DNA of 64,000 nucleotides from Candidatus Parabacteroides intestinigallinarum. GTDB taxonomy: Bacteria > Bacteroidota > Bacteroidia > Bacteroidales > Tannerellaceae. The stretch covers positions 1 to 64,000 of the forward strand of contig DXEN01000054.1 in the NCBI GenBank assembly GCA_019114945.1. The letters run 5' to 3'. Made by a program: the position numbers and the translations under genes. Shown here one piece after another: positions 17,832 through 27,034 of the stretch (position 1 is its first letter; every line of letters begins with the position of its first letter). The notes below the pieces were generated by a model. That model worked only from the letters and a program-made list of their open reading frames with translations, had not been told where the DNA came from and did no database searches.

Positions 17832-19246
17832 ATCGTTGGATTAAACGTTTGTTCTATCGCTTGCTCTCGATGGATTACACGGACTCTCACGCCCCACCGC
17901 TCGCGGATGTGCCCCGCTACCCGCTGGGCGGAGTAGACCGAGCGATGCTGCCCGCCCGTGCACCCAAAGCAGACCATCAGGCTCGCGAAGCCCCGCTCCA
18001 AGTATCGCTCGACCGAGGCGTCGACGAGCGGATACACGTGCCGCAGGAAGCGCGTGATTTCCCCGTCCTCCTCCAGGAAGCGGACGACGGGCTCGTCCAG
18101 CCCCGTGAGCGCGCGGTAGCGCTCGTATTTGCCGGGGTTGTGAATCGCGCGGCAATCGAACACGAAGCCCCCGCCATTGCCGGAGGGATCCTCGGGGATT
18201 CCCTTCTTGTAGGCGAAGCTGACGACCGTGACGGTCAGCGTGTCCCGCCGCGGGGAGACGGTCCGGGCCAACTCGCGCGAAAGGGCGCTGAGGTAGGGAT
18301 ATTCCGGGAAACCGTCGCGCGTCAAGTTCCGCAGGTTCTCGATCGCGAAGGGCACGCTTTGGATGAAATGCGGCTTCCGCTCGAAATACCCGCGGAAACC
18401 GTAGGCGCCCAGCACCTGCAAGACGCGGAAGAGGACGAAATGCCGCAACCGCCCGCGAAACGCGGCCTCGTCCACCGGCCTATAGGCGCGCAAGGCGGCG
18501 AGGTAATCCGCCAGCAACTCATCGCGCAAGGCGTCGGGGAAGTTCGCCTTCGCCTGCCAAAGGAACGAGGCCACGTCGTAATACACCGGCCCTTTCCGCC
18601 CCCCTTGGAAGTCGATGAACCAAGGCTCGCCGTCGCGTATCATCACGTTGCGCGACTGGAAATCGCGATACATGAACGTCTCGGAAGAGTCGGACAGCAA
18701 CACGTCGGCCATCGCCTGGAAATCGTCCTCCAAACGGTCCTCCGAGAACTCCAGCCCGGTCGCTTTCAGGAAACAATACTTGAAATAATTCAAATCCCAT
18801 AGGATGGAACGCCGGTTGAACCCCGCCAACGGATAACAGCGACCGAAGTCGAACCCCTCGGCGCCCCCGCATTGGAAATCGGGCAGACGGACGATTGTCT
18901 CGCGCAGCAGCCGGCGCTCTTCCTCGTTGAAGACACCGCTCTCGCGCCCCTCCCGGATCGCCTGGAAAAGAAGCGTATCGCCTAAGTCCTCCTGCAAATA
19001 GCACGAGCCATCCTCCGAGCGGGCGTACACCTCGGGCACGGGAAGGCCTTTCCGCCGGAAGTGGGCCGCCATGTAAAGAAACGCCTCGTTCTCCTCGATA
19101 GCGGTCCCGCGCACCCCGATTACGTCCTTCCGCCCCCTAAGGCGGAAATACCGGCGGTTGGAACCGGATAATGGCAGTTCCTCGACCGCCTCCGCCGGCG
19201 CCCCCGCGTACGATTGATAAAGTCTGTTTAACTCCTCTGTTACCAT
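17828..19246 (-). CDS. Sugar kinase (AmgK/APH-like) fused to RapZ C-terminal domain
   Basis: The 472-residue protein has two parts. Residues 1-330 are an aminoglycoside-phosphotransferase-fold kinase: catalytic loop MYRDFQSRNVMI and metal-binding IDFQGGRKGP, as in AmgK, which phosphorylates MurNAc/GlcNAc at C1. From about 340 the chain matches the C-terminal domain of RapZ (VVSFAYKKGIP, FDCRAIHNPG, TGLDEPV, and GCTGGQHRSV at 428-437). In E. coli that domain binds glucosamine-6-phosphate and the GlmZ/GlmY RNAs. The N-terminal P-loop ATPase of RapZ is absent. An amino-sugar salvage kinase gated by an amino-sugar phosphate signal is a reasonable reading, but it is inference. Confidence 0.82.
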   Translation of the reverse strand: MVTEELNRLYQSYAGAPAEAVEELPLSGSNRRYFRLRGRKDVIGVRGTAIEENEAFLYMAAHFRRKGLPVPEVYARSEDGSCYLQEDLGDTLLFQAIREGRESGVFNEEERRLLRETIVRLPDFQCGGAEGFDFGRCYPLAGFNRRSILWDLNYFKYCFLKATGLEFSEDRLEDDFQAMADVLLSDSSETFMYRDFQSRNVMIRDGEPWFIDFQGGRKGPVYYDVASFLWQAKANFPDALRDELLADYLAALRAYRPVDEAAFRGRLRHFVLFRVLQVLGAYGFRGYFERKPHFIQSVPFAIENLRNLTRDGFPEYPYLSALSRELARTVSPRRDTLTVTVVSFAYKKGIPEDPSGNGGGFVFDCRAIHNPGKYERYRALTGLDEPVVRFLEEDGEITRFLRHVYPLVDASVERYLERGFASLMVCFGCTGGQHRSVYSAQRVAGHIRERWGVRVRVIHREQAIEQTFNPTI

Positions 19247-19328
19247 AAGCTTTCAAATTGCGGCACTAAGGTACGTTTTTTCGGGGATAAAGAACGAGAG
19301 CCTCCCCCATTTCTTTCCCCCGCTTTTT

Positions 19329-19414
19329 ACACATAGCTGTCTTTGCCAACGCACGTATGTTAAAATGCCAACACACCTATGTGTCTTTGCCAACACACGT
19401 AGGTGTCTCAACAC
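19329..19414. repeat. 22-bp dyad tandem array (family A), four units
   Basis: Units start at 19329, 19351, 19373 and 19395. Each has a 12-bp dyad core (ACACCTATGTGT, ACACGTAGGTGT) and a more constant CTTTGCCAAC flank. The same family, in reverse orientation, is present at 36112-36210. It lies between the glgP terminator and the start of the kinase-RapZ gene. Confidence 0.85.
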
Positions 19415-19429
19415 CCCCCTACCGAATAC

Positions 19430-19466
19430 AAAAAAAGCCGGACCTCCCATTCAGGAAGCCCGGCAC
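19430..19466 (-). terminator. Terminator of the glycogen operon
   Basis: Minus-strand GCCGGGCTTCC pairs with GGAGGTCCGGC and is followed by seven T. It lies 23 bases past the glgP stop. Confidence 0.85.
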
Positions 19467-19488
19467 ACAAAAACCAAGAATTATGACG

Positions 19489-22059
19489 TTATAATTGAAT
19501 CCAACGCACGTAAGCGAAGTCCATCCGATGCGGCAACTCCGGATTTACCGGGAACACACGGAAACCTACCTTCTGGTTGCCCGCCTCGGTCGGCGTCGTC
19601 TTCAGCGTGAAATAGAGTTTCGAGCCCTCCTCTTTCACCAACGTGAACTGATCGGTCTTGATCACCACCTGGTAGTGCTTCTCCGGATCCTCTTTCGTAG
19701 CGACCAGCTCGACACCCAACATACCTTGCAGCTCATGACGGTCGATCACCAAATTGAAGGTGTATTCCTTGCCTACGATCGGTCCGTTGATCATCCATTC
19801 CTGATCGCAGGTGAACGACTCTACCTGGAAGCAATCCCAGTGCGAGGCCACCTCCTCTTTCCAAGCGGCGATCTTCTTCGCTACCTCGTAGTTGTTGGCG
19901 CGCAAATGAGCGGAACGAGTCGCCAATTTATGATAGAAACGGTCCTCGTAATCGTTCAACATACGTTTCATCGTATAGTCAGGCGCGATCTTCGTGATGG
20001 AGTTCTTGATATACTGGATCCAGTCCGGCGAATAGCCCTTGCTGTTCTTCGCGTAGTAAGTCGGGATGATCTCCGTCTCCAACATATGGTAGATCGTAGC
20101 GGCATCCAACTGGTCCTGATACTGCTGGTTCTCGTAGGTACGCTTGTCGGTCAACGCCCAGCCGGCGCCTTCCACGTAACCCTCGTACCACCAACCATCC
20201 AGCACGGAGAAGTTCAATACGCCGTTCATCTCGGCCTTCTCGCCCGACGTACCGGAAGCCTCCAACGGACGCGTCGGCGTATTCAGCCATACATCGACAC
20301 CCGATATCAAGCGGCGCGCCAAGCGCATATCATAGTTCTCCAAGAAGATAATCTTGCCCAGGAATTCCGGACGGCGGGAAATCTCGACGATGTGCTTAAT
20401 CAAGCCTTGTCCGCCACCATCCGCCGGGTGAGCCTTACCCGTAAACACGAACTGGATGGGGTATTTCTCGTTGTTCACGATCTTCGCCAAACGATCCAAG
20501 TCGGTAAACAGCAAGTGAGCGCGCTTGTACGTAGCGAAGCGGCGACCGAAACCAATCCACAAGGAATTCGGGTTCAACTTATCCAAGATAGATACCACCT
20601 TCAACGGGTCGCCCTGGTTCTTCAACCACGTATCCCGATATTGAATGCGGATATAATCGAACAATTTCTTCTTCAGCGCCTTGCGGATTTCCCAGATTTC
20701 CTCGTCGGGGATATTCTGGATAGCCTCCCAGCGCACCCGGTTGGACTGGTCGTCGAAGACCTCCTTACCCAGCTTATCCATATAGAACTTCTTCATCTCG
20801 GTAGCCGCCCACGTTGGCATGTGCACGCCATTCGTCACATAACCTACATGCAACTCCTCAGGGAAATAGCCTTTCCACACCGGAGCGAACATCCGTTGCG
20901 ACACCTTGCCGTGCAACCAGCTCACGCCGTTCGCCTCCTGGCACGTATTCAAGGCGAACACGCTCATGGAGAACTTCTCGTTCGAGCCCGGATTCTCGCG
21001 ACCCATATCGATGAACTCCTGCCAGCTGATACCCAGCTTGCCGGGGAACTCGCCCATGTAACGGCCGAACAAACCCTCGTCGAAATAATCGTGACCGGCG
21101 GGCACCGGCGTATGGCACGTATAGATAGCCGAGGCGCGGACAACCTCCATCGCCTGGTTGAACGTCAAGCCATCGTTCTGGATATAATCCACCAAACGTT
21201 GTACGTTGATCAAGGCGGCATGGCCCTCGTTGCAGTGATAAATCTGCTTCTTGATGCCCAACTTGTTCAGCATCATGATACCGCCGATACCCAGCATATA
21301 CTCCTGCTTCATGCGGTTCTCCCAATCGCCACCATACAGCTGGTGCGTAATCGAGCGATCCCACTCGCTATTCTGCGGGATATCCGTATCCATCAAATAC
21401 AAAGGCACGCGACCTACGCTTACCTTCCAGATATACGCGTAAACGGTACGGCCGGGATAAGGCACTTCGAGCACCATCGGCTCGCCGTTCGATTGCGTCA
21501 CCTGCGTCAACGGCAGCGAGTTGAAGTTCTGCGGCTCGTAGTTAGCGATTTGCTGGCCATCCATCGACAACGTCTGGGTAAAATAGCCATAGCGATACAA
21601 GAAACCGACCGCGCACATATCCACGTTGCTATCGCTCGCCTCTTTCAGGTAATCGCCGGCCAATACGCCCAAGCCACCCGAGTAAATCTTCAACACGTTC
21701 GTCAAACCATACTCCATGCTGAAGTAAGCGACAGAAGGCTGCGTCTTATCCGGCTTTACGTTGATATAATTCTTAAAATCCGTATACACCTTTTGAATCT
21801 CAGCCATCAAATCCTTATCGGCCAAGATCTCTTCCATCCGATTGTGAGAAAGGTTTTGCAACAGCAGCACCGGATTGCCTTCCGTAGATTTCCAGAGTTT
21901 ATTGTCGATCTTGCCAAATAATTTGGCGCCTTCATGATTCCAAACCCACCAAAGATTCGTCGCTATCTCGTAAAGAGGTTGCAATTGTTTCGGCAACTTG
22001 GAATGTGAGTAAACGTCCTTCCAAATAGGACTGTTCGCGTTATTCGCCTTAATTTTCAT
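19489..22059 (-). CDS. glgP: Alpha-glucan (glycogen) phosphorylase, GT35
   Basis: It releases glucose-1-phosphate from alpha-1,4-glucan using pyridoxal phosphate. At 856 residues it belongs to the alpha-glucan family phosphorylases of bacteria and archaea, which begin with a short extra N-terminal domain ([20 protein letters not shown]). The PLP-Lys motif [16 protein letters not shown] is near residue 600, with [11 protein letters not shown] and NTPTRP before it. It follows the glycogen synthase gene by 109 bases on the same strand, so synthesis and breakdown genes are paired. A downstream terminator is at 19430-19466. Confidence 0.95.
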   Translation of the reverse strand: MKIKANNANSPIWKDVYSHSKLPKQLQPLYEIATNLWWVWNHEGAKLFGKIDNKLWKSTEGNPVLLLQNLSHNRMEEILADKDLMAEIQKVYTDFKNYINVKPDKTQPSVAYFSMEYGLTNVLKIYSGGLGVLAGDYLKEASDSNVDMCAVGFLYRYGYFTQTLSMDGQQIANYEPQNFNSLPLTQVTQSNGEPMVLEVPYPGRTVYAYIWKVSVGRVPLYLMDTDIPQNSEWDRSITHQLYGGDWENRMKQEYMLGIGGIMMLNKLGIKKQIYHCNEGHAALINVQRLVDYIQNDGLTFNQAMEVVRASAIYTCHTPVPAGHDYFDEGLFGRYMGEFPGKLGISWQEFIDMGRENPGSNEKFSMSVFALNTCQEANGVSWLHGKVSQRMFAPVWKGYFPEELHVGYVTNGVHMPTWAATEMKKFYMDKLGKEVFDDQSNRVRWEAIQNIPDEEIWEIRKALKKKLFDYIRIQYRDTWLKNQGDPLKVVSILDKLNPNSLWIGFGRRFATYKRAHLLFTDLDRLAKIVNNEKYPIQFVFTGKAHPADGGGQGLIKHIVEISRRPEFLGKIIFLENYDMRLARRLISGVDVWLNTPTRPLEASGTSGEKAEMNGVLNFSVLDGWWYEGYVEGAGWALTDKRTYENQQYQDQLDAATIYHMLETEIIPTYYAKNSKGYSPDWIQYIKNSITKIAPDYTMKRMLNDYEDRFYHKLATRSAHLRANNYEVAKKIAAWKEEVASHWDCFQVESFTCDQEWMINGPIVGKEYTFNLVIDRHELQGMLGVELVATKEDPEKHYQVVIKTDQFTLVKEEGSKLYFTLKTTPTEAGNQKVGFRVFPVNPELPHRMDFAYVRWIQL

Positions 22060-22168
22060 TATCGTGAAGTTTAAAGTGTTTCTATGTTTACCTAATAGGA
22101 ATTAAAAATAAATCTCCCTAAAAAACAACCGCGAAGATACATATTATCTTCTAAACCACAGATTATTG

Positions 22169-23827
22169 TCAACGATTTCTTTCCTCGGCCCGCCGCGTCG
22201 CCTTATCAAAAGCCTCCAAATAATAGTTAATGAACTTGCTCCATTCCGCTTTGCGAGCGAGGTCGAAGCAACGCCGCTTGATCCGCTCGATAGCGGCGGC
22301 ATCCATCTGGCTCAGGGCAAGGACGACGTTCATGATCGACTCCGCCACCTCGAAATAATTGAAGTCCGTCCGGTTAATCACCACGACTCCCTCGTTGATA
22401 TCGTCGCCCGACACCGTACGCTTCGCCCACAAGCCGAAGCCGGCCAGATCGGTCGTGATCGTCGGGATACCGAACGCCACGCTCTCCAACGGCGTATAGC
22501 CCCACGGCTCATAATACGAGGGATAGACGGTGACGTCCATACCGATCAACATATCGTAATAAGTCTTGTTGAAAATCCCGCCTTGCCCGTCCAGGTAGCA
22601 GGGCACATAGATAATCTTCAGTTTCTCGGAAGCGGTGTTCGTGAATCCCACGGATTGGATATAATTCAGGATCTTATCCTCGTTCATATTGTGCAACCAG
22701 TGCGTGATAAACGGTACCTGGAGCGGAGCCGTAGGCTCGATATCCTTCTCGATCATCATCTTCAGGTCCGCACGCGGCGCCCGCACCCAAGCCGGCACCA
22801 TGATGAAAGCGACAACCTCGCGCCGCAAACGCCCACAGGTACGCACACGGTTCATCGCCGTGATAAACTCGTCGATACCTTTGTTGCGGTACTCATAGCG
22901 TCCGCTGGTAGAGACCAGCAAGGCACCCGGATCGATCGGGCATCCCAGCAACTTCTCCGCCACGTTGATCAACGTCCGGCGCGCCTCCTCGCGCTTTCGA
23001 TCGTACATCTCGCCTTCCGGCACGAAATTCGGCTCGAAGCCATTCGGCGTGACAATATCCGGCTCCTTATCCAATAACTGCTTGCACTCGCGTGCGGTAA
23101 TATCGCTCACGGTCGTGAAGCAATCCACGAAATGAGCGGTCTGCTTCTCCACGGAATGCTTGGCCTCCATGTTCAGCTCCTTCGCCATCTGGTCGCCATT
23201 GTAACCATCCATATACGCGTACAGGGCCTTGTTGTTGCCCGCGATGGAACGGCCGATCGACGTAGCGTGCGTCGTGAACAACGTAGCGATGGCCGGAATA
23301 TGCTTCCGGACATACAGCGCGCCCATGCCCAGCATCCACTCGTTGAACAGGGCGGCCACCCGCTTGTTCTCCAACTTATAAAAATGATAAAAGCTCTCGA
23401 TTACCTTGCCCACAGCATAAGCGAAGATACACGACTCGTCGTAATCGCCATAGGCATGAATGGAATCGACCCGGAAATTGTCCCACATGGCATAGAAAAA
23501 GGCGTCGCGCTCGCTGAAGTAAGGCTTGAAATCCACCAGGATGACCGGGGGTGTACCCGGCACGTTCCACCGGCCTACCTTGACCCGCAAATGATCCACC
23601 TCCTCAGCGTGCCGTTTCCAATCAGCGAACAAAGCAACCTCTTCCTGAAAGTCGGGAGCGACCGTATCCGCCCACACGTCCGGGCCAATGAAGATCACTT
23701 TATCGTTGAAAATCTGCTGAAGCGTATGCGCCTTGGTCGAAAGAACGGTATAAATTCCACCCACTTTATTACAAACCTCCCAGCTACTTTCAAAGAGAAG
23801 CTCTGGCGTCTTTAGCATATCGTTCAT
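22169..23827 (-). CDS. Glycogen synthase, GT3 (eukaryote-like) family
   Basis: The 552-residue protein starts ELLFESSWEVCNKVGGIYTVLSTK, the donor-site loop of GT3 glycogen synthases (yeast/animal type), not the KTGGL motif of GlgA (GT5). Other GT3 signs are TTHATSIGRSIAGNN, VSDITARECKQLL, TPNGFEPNF and YEPWGYTPLESVAFG. It elongates glycogen from a nucleotide-glucose donor; UDP-glucose is known for the family in eukaryotes, and the donor here is not shown. The regulatory phosphorylation tails of the animal enzymes are absent. No glgB or glgC lies in the window. Confidence 0.92.
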   Translation of the reverse strand: MNDMLKTPELLFESSWEVCNKVGGIYTVLSTKAHTLQQIFNDKVIFIGPDVWADTVAPDFQEEVALFADWKRHAEEVDHLRVKVGRWNVPGTPPVILVDFKPYFSERDAFFYAMWDNFRVDSIHAYGDYDESCIFAYAVGKVIESFYHFYKLENKRVAALFNEWMLGMGALYVRKHIPAIATLFTTHATSIGRSIAGNNKALYAYMDGYNGDQMAKELNMEAKHSVEKQTAHFVDCFTTVSDITARECKQLLDKEPDIVTPNGFEPNFVPEGEMYDRKREEARRTLINVAEKLLGCPIDPGALLVSTSGRYEYRNKGIDEFITAMNRVRTCGRLRREVVAFIMVPAWVRAPRADLKMMIEKDIEPTAPLQVPFITHWLHNMNEDKILNYIQSVGFTNTASEKLKIIYVPCYLDGQGGIFNKTYYDMLIGMDVTVYPSYYEPWGYTPLESVAFGIPTITTDLAGFGLWAKRTVSGDDINEGVVVINRTDFNYFEVAESIMNVVLALSQMDAAAIERIKRRCFDLARKAEWSKFINYYLEAFDKATRRAEERNR

Positions 23828-23950
23828 ATAGATTCATTTATATATCACATAATCTCGGCGCGAAGATAATTCTTTTTTATGTTTTTTCTTTCTATTCCTC
23901 GCTATTTAATAACAATGTTTTATATTTGCGGATATTAAATATGGAATACG

Positions 23951-24247
23951 ATGGCAAACAAAAGAATCTTGAAGAAAAGAATCAGTAACGTGGCCGGAGA
24001 GTTATTCTCGGAGGCCTTGGTGTGTAAATTATGTATCCCCGGCGTGGATCAAGAGAAAGTAGACGCTTTAATGGCCCGCGTGCTGGATATGCAGGACAAC
24101 TTTATCCTGCGTGCCGGGCACACGGACGGGAAAGACAACCCGCGCGTCGTGAAAGCGTATTACCGCAAGCTGTGGGAAGACTTCGGGAAAGAAGTGGAGG
24201 CGATCGCGAGCGAGATCGAGAAGTTGGGCAATCACCAAGAAGCATGA
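23951..24247 (+). CDS. Conserved hypothetical protein (98 residues)
   Basis: I do not recognise a named family. The protein is small, charged and probably all-alpha: a basic start (MANKRILKKRISN) and two amphipathic helices around VDALMARVLDMQDNF and DFGKEVEAIASEIEKL. Two Cys (LVCKLCIP) are too few for a zinc site. Its stop overlaps the next start (ATGA), so it is translated together with the acyltransferase. A TATATTTG -7 element lies at 23921-23928, 22 bases before the ATG. Confidence 0.7.
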   Translation: MANKRILKKRISNVAGELFSEALVCKLCIPGVDQEKVDALMARVLDMQDNFILRAGHTDGKDNPRVVKAYYRKLWEDFGKEVEAIASEIEKLGNHQEA

Positions 24248-24792
24248 AGAAAGCGATCTGCAAGGCGATACTGCGTATGGCGGGCTGGCGGTTAGGCCCG
24301 ACAAGTGGCGTGGAGCTACCCAAATGCGTGATTTGCGTAGCTCCACACACCAGCAATTGGGATTTCATTATCGGGAAACTATTCTATACCTCGATCGGGT
24401 GCGACGCGAGCTTCCTGATCAAAAAGGAATGGTTCTTCTTCCCGTTCAACCTGCTGTTCAACTGGCTGGGCGGCGTGCCGATCGACCGGGGCAAACAGAC
24501 GTCGGTGACCGACCAAATGGCGGAGCGATTCCGCGCCAGCGAGCGATTCCAACTGGCTATCACGCCGGAAGGTACCCGAAAGCGGGCGGAGGAATGGAAG
24601 AAAGGTTTCTATTACATCGCGCTGAAAGCGAACGTACCAATCCTGGTGGCTTGCATCGATTACGGGAAGAAAGAGGCGGGCATCAAGACCGTCTTCCACC
24701 CGACCGGCGATGCCGAGCGGGAAATCCGAGCGATCCGGGAGATGTACCGGGGCGCTACGGCCTGCCACCCGGAGAACTTCGCGCAGGTATAG
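24244..24792 (+). CDS. PlsC-family acyltransferase (1-acylglycerol-3-phosphate-like)
   Basis: At 182 residues it is a short member of the glycerolipid acyltransferase family. The catalytic HX4D motif is APHTSNWDF (about 35-43) and the substrate-binding motif is ITPEGTRKR (about 100-108). Family members acylate lysophosphatidic acid at the membrane; the acceptor here is not certain, because short soluble-looking relatives may use other lipids. An ATG at 24031 in the same frame was rejected: its first 70 residues are an out-of-frame reading of the upstream gene. A hairpin and a repeat array follow. Confidence 0.85.
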   Translation: MKKAICKAILRMAGWRLGPTSGVELPKCVICVAPHTSNWDFIIGKLFYTSIGCDASFLIKKEWFFFPFNLLFNWLGGVPIDRGKQTSVTDQMAERFRASERFQLAITPEGTRKRAEEWKKGFYYIALKANVPILVACIDYGKKEAGIKTVFHPTGDAEREIRAIREMYRGATACHPENFAQV

Positions 24793-24812
24793 CGCACGTC
24801 CCCTGCCCTCTT

Positions 24813-24830
24813 CCCTTCCCGCCGGAAGGG
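24813..24830 (+). terminator. Possible terminator hairpin after the acyltransferase
   Basis: CCCTTCC-CGCC-GGAAGGG is a perfect 7-bp stem with a 4-base loop, 20 bases past the stop codon. No T tract follows, so termination is uncertain. Confidence 0.4.
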
Positions 24831-24837
24831 AGGGCGG

Positions 24838-24947
24838 ATTACCAGCGTCTGGGAGTGAGATTACCAAAGCGTGGGAGCGAGACTACCAGCGTCTGGGAGC
24901 GAGACTACCAGCGTCTGGGAATGAGACTACCAAAGCGTGGGAGCGAT
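24838..24947. repeat. 22-bp dyad tandem array (family B), five units
   Basis: Units start at 24838, 24860, 24882, 24904 and 24926. The core alternates between CCAGCGTCTGG and CCAAAGCGTGG, both with CCA/TGG symmetry, separated by a conserved GAGCGAGACTA-like flank. It is in the gap between two plus-strand genes. Confidence 0.88.
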
Positions 24948-25021
24948 ATCGCCACCTAACGGCAACGACGCTCCCCGGTAAGGGGCAAGAGATTCGAATC
25001 ACCTTAATAAATTCATATACT

Positions 25022-25801
25022 ATGGCGGAAGACTTACGTATCAGCATGATACAATCCCATATCATCTGGGAGGACAAAGAAGAGAACCTGAGTTATTTCG
25101 GCGAGCTGCTGCGGCGCGTCAGCGGACGGACCGACCTGGCCGTATTGCCGGAGACCTTCAGCACGGGGTTCTCCATGAACGTGGAAGCCCTGGCCGACCC
25201 GATGGACGGCACGACCGTAGCGACCATCAAAGGCTGGGCGGAGCGATACAAGATGGCCGTGGCGGGCAGTTTCATCGCCCGGGAAGAGGGGAAATACTAC
25301 AACCGGGCTTTCTTCGTCACGCCCGACGGAGAGGCCCGTTACTACGACAAGCGCCACCTGTTCCGCATGGCGGGGGAAGACCGGCATTTCTCGGCGGGCG
25401 ACAAGCCGTTGGTCGTGCGCTACAAGGACTGGAACATCTGCCTGCAAGTCTGCTACGACCTGCGCTTCCCGGTATGGAGCCGCAACGTGAACAACGCGTA
25501 CGACCTCCTGATTTACGTGGCCAATTGGCCCGAGGCACGGAAGAAAGCCTGGAAAGCATTGCTCCAGGCACGGGCGATCGAGAACATGGCATACGTCTGC
25601 GGCGTGAACCGGGTAGGCGTGGACGGGAAAGGGTTCGCCTTCCGGGGCGATTCGATGATTTACGACGCGAGAGGCAAGAAACTGGCCGACGCGGGCAAGC
25701 GGGACGAGACGACCCGTACCTGCGTCCTAAGCAAGACCGACTTAGAGGCATTCCGCACGAAGTTCCCCGCCTGGAAAGACGCAGACGCATTCCAACTGTA
25801 A
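25022..25801 (+). CDS. Carbon-nitrogen hydrolase, omega-amidase type (YafV/Nit2-like)
   Basis: The 259-residue nitrilase-fold enzyme has the catalytic triad: Glu in LPETFSTGF, Lys in YYDKRHLF and Cys in CLQVCYDLRFP. These subtype motifs (TGFSM, DKRHLF, CYDLRFP) fit omega-amidases, which hydrolyse 2-oxoglutaramate or 2-oxosuccinamate and repair metabolites. ATG 25022 was chosen; the longer frame from 24710 runs through the 22-bp repeat array and is not credible. No RBS of the GGAGG type is seen, as is common in this phylum. Confidence 0.9.
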   Translation: MAEDLRISMIQSHIIWEDKEENLSYFGELLRRVSGRTDLAVLPETFSTGFSMNVEALADPMDGTTVATIKGWAERYKMAVAGSFIAREEGKYYNRAFFVTPDGEARYYDKRHLFRMAGEDRHFSAGDKPLVVRYKDWNICLQVCYDLRFPVWSRNVNNAYDLLIYVANWPEARKKAWKALLQARAIENMAYVCGVNRVGVDGKGFAFRGDSMIYDARGKKLADAGKRDETTRTCVLSKTDLEAFRTKFPAWKDADAFQL

Positions 25802-25803
25802 GG

Positions 25804-25882
25804 AATTACGAGTTACGAATTACGAGTTAATTGAAATTTGAAATTTGAAATTTGAAATTCGCAACTCGTAACTCGTAACCCG
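25804..25882. repeat. Inverted repeat plus 7-bp microrepeat in a convergent gap
   Basis: The 84-bp gap between two convergent genes holds TTACGAGTTACGAATTACGAG on one side and the inverse CAACTCGTAACTCGTAACC on the other, with four 7-mers TTGAAAT (25831-25858) in the middle. It could fold into a hairpin and stop transcription from both sides. Confidence 0.7.
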
Positions 25883-25885
25883 TTC

Positions 25886-26461
25886 TCACCGCTCCATCCG
25901 CTTCAGCTCCTGATAGAGACGCTGGACGGGCAAGCCCATCACATTATAAAAACTGCCGCGAATCTCCTCGACACCTATATAACCAATCCATTCCTGGATG
26001 CCATAAGCGCCGGCCTTATCGTAAGGACGATACTTTTCCACGTAATAGCCGATCTCCTCGTCGCTCAACGGGGCGAAGCGAACCTCCGAGACCACGGAGA
26101 AAGCCACGTTCCGTTCCTTCGTGACGACGCACACGCCCGTAATCACCTGATGCCAGCGCCCGGCCAACGCCCGGAGCATCGCCCGGGCCTCCTCGGCGTC
26201 TTTCGGTTTGCCCAGCACCTTGCCGGAAGCCCATACGATCGTATCCGCCGTAATGAGCAACTCGTCGTCCGCCATCGTCGACAGATAGGCGTTCGCCTTC
26301 TCGCGGGCGATGTACAAAGGAATCTCCTCCGGCCCGAGCGTGTCGGGATACGACTCGTCGATGCCGTCGATCGTCCGCACCTCGAAATCGAGGTCGAGAC
26401 CCGCCAGCAACTCTTTCCGCCTCGGGGAATTGCTGGCCAATATGATATGATACTTATTCAT
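25886..26461 (-). CDS. maf: Maf-family nucleotide pyrophosphatase
   Basis: The 191-residue protein starts LASNSPRRKELLAGLDLDFEV, the Maf/YhdE signature SxSPRR, with the conserved catalytic region ADTIVWASGKVLGKPKDAEEA near residues 70-90. Maf proteins hydrolyse dTTP, UTP or modified nucleotides to monophosphates (house-cleaning) and can inhibit septation when overproduced. It is the last gene of the operon nitroreductase-DUF2520-kdsC-maf. Confidence 0.93.
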   Translation of the reverse strand: MNKYHIILASNSPRRKELLAGLDLDFEVRTIDGIDESYPDTLGPEEIPLYIAREKANAYLSTMADDELLITADTIVWASGKVLGKPKDAEEARAMLRALAGRWHQVITGVCVVTKERNVAFSVVSEVRFAPLSDEEIGYYVEKYRPYDKAGAYGIQEWIGYIGVEEIRGSFYNVMGLPVQRLYQELKRMER

Positions 26462-26482
26462 TTATGATTTATGATTTATGAA

Positions 26483-27004
26483 TTACCATCCGAACGCTTC
26501 CTCGCCAAACCACGTGCCTTGCGCGCGCATCGTCTGCTCGATGACGTCGCGAGCGATGCCGTCGCCCCCTTTCCGGGAAGAGATATAGCGAGCGATCGCC
26601 TTGATCTCGGGAGCCGCGTCGGCGGGCGCCACCGGCAGACCGACCCGCCTCATCACCTCGTAATCCGGGATATCGTCGCCCGCGTACATCACCTGCTCGG
26701 GAGCGAGGCCCGTTTTCCGCAGGAAGTCCTCGAAATCGTTCACCTTGATGGCGCTACGCATATAAATATGCCGGACGCCCAGGCGCTCGAAACGAATCCG
26801 CACCGCCTCCGTGTACCCGCCGGTGATAATCGCTACCTCGTAGCCCTTCTTCACCGCCAGTTGCAAGGCGTAACCATCCTTGATATTCACCGTCCGCATC
26901 GGGTCCCCATCCGGAGAGAGGGGAATCACCTCGCGGGAAAGTACCCCGTCCACGTCGAACAGGAACGCCTTTATCCTCGTCAAATCGTAATTGATAGAGC
27001 TCAT
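26483..27004 (-). CDS. kdsC: 3-deoxy-D-manno-octulosonate-8-phosphate phosphatase (KdsC-like HAD)
   Basis: The 173-residue HAD protein without a cap domain has the nucleophile motif FDVDGVLS (about residues 15-22), ITGGYTEAV (motif II) and [12 protein letters not shown] (motif IV), the layout of tetrameric KdsC. It removes phosphate from Kdo-8-P in the cytoplasm during LPS inner-core synthesis. waaA, which uses the product, is also in this window (44144). Nine bases separate it from the DUF2520 gene. Other HAD phosphatases of the same subclass cannot be fully excluded. Confidence 0.88.
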   Translation of the reverse strand: MSSINYDLTRIKAFLFDVDGVLSREVIPLSPDGDPMRTVNIKDGYALQLAVKKGYEVAIITGGYTEAVRIRFERLGVRHIYMRSAIKVNDFEDFLRKTGLAPEQVMYAGDDIPDYEVMRRVGLPVAPADAAPEIKAIARYISSRKGGDGIARDVIEQTMRAQGTWFGEEAFGW

Positions 27005-27007
27005 CCT

Positions 27008-27034
27008 CAGATTTCAAATTTCAAATTTCAGATT
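27008..27034. repeat. 7-bp microrepeat overlapping a gene end
   Basis: Units of the 7-mer TGAAATT/TGAAATC (minus strand) lie at the end of the DUF2520 gene, so its last residues (LKFEI) and stop are encoded by repeat DNA. Same family as at 3944 and 25831. Confidence 0.75.

Noticed and set aside
19495..21921. 808-codon open frame on the plus strand opposite glgP
   Set aside because: It is antisense to a gene with clear GT35 motifs; composition is that of a codon-bias shadow and no protein family is visible.
24710..25021. N-terminal extension of the omega-amidase from 24710
   Set aside because: It would translate the 3' end of the acyltransferase gene in another frame and the 22-bp array; nitrilase-fold proteins start near ATG 25022.
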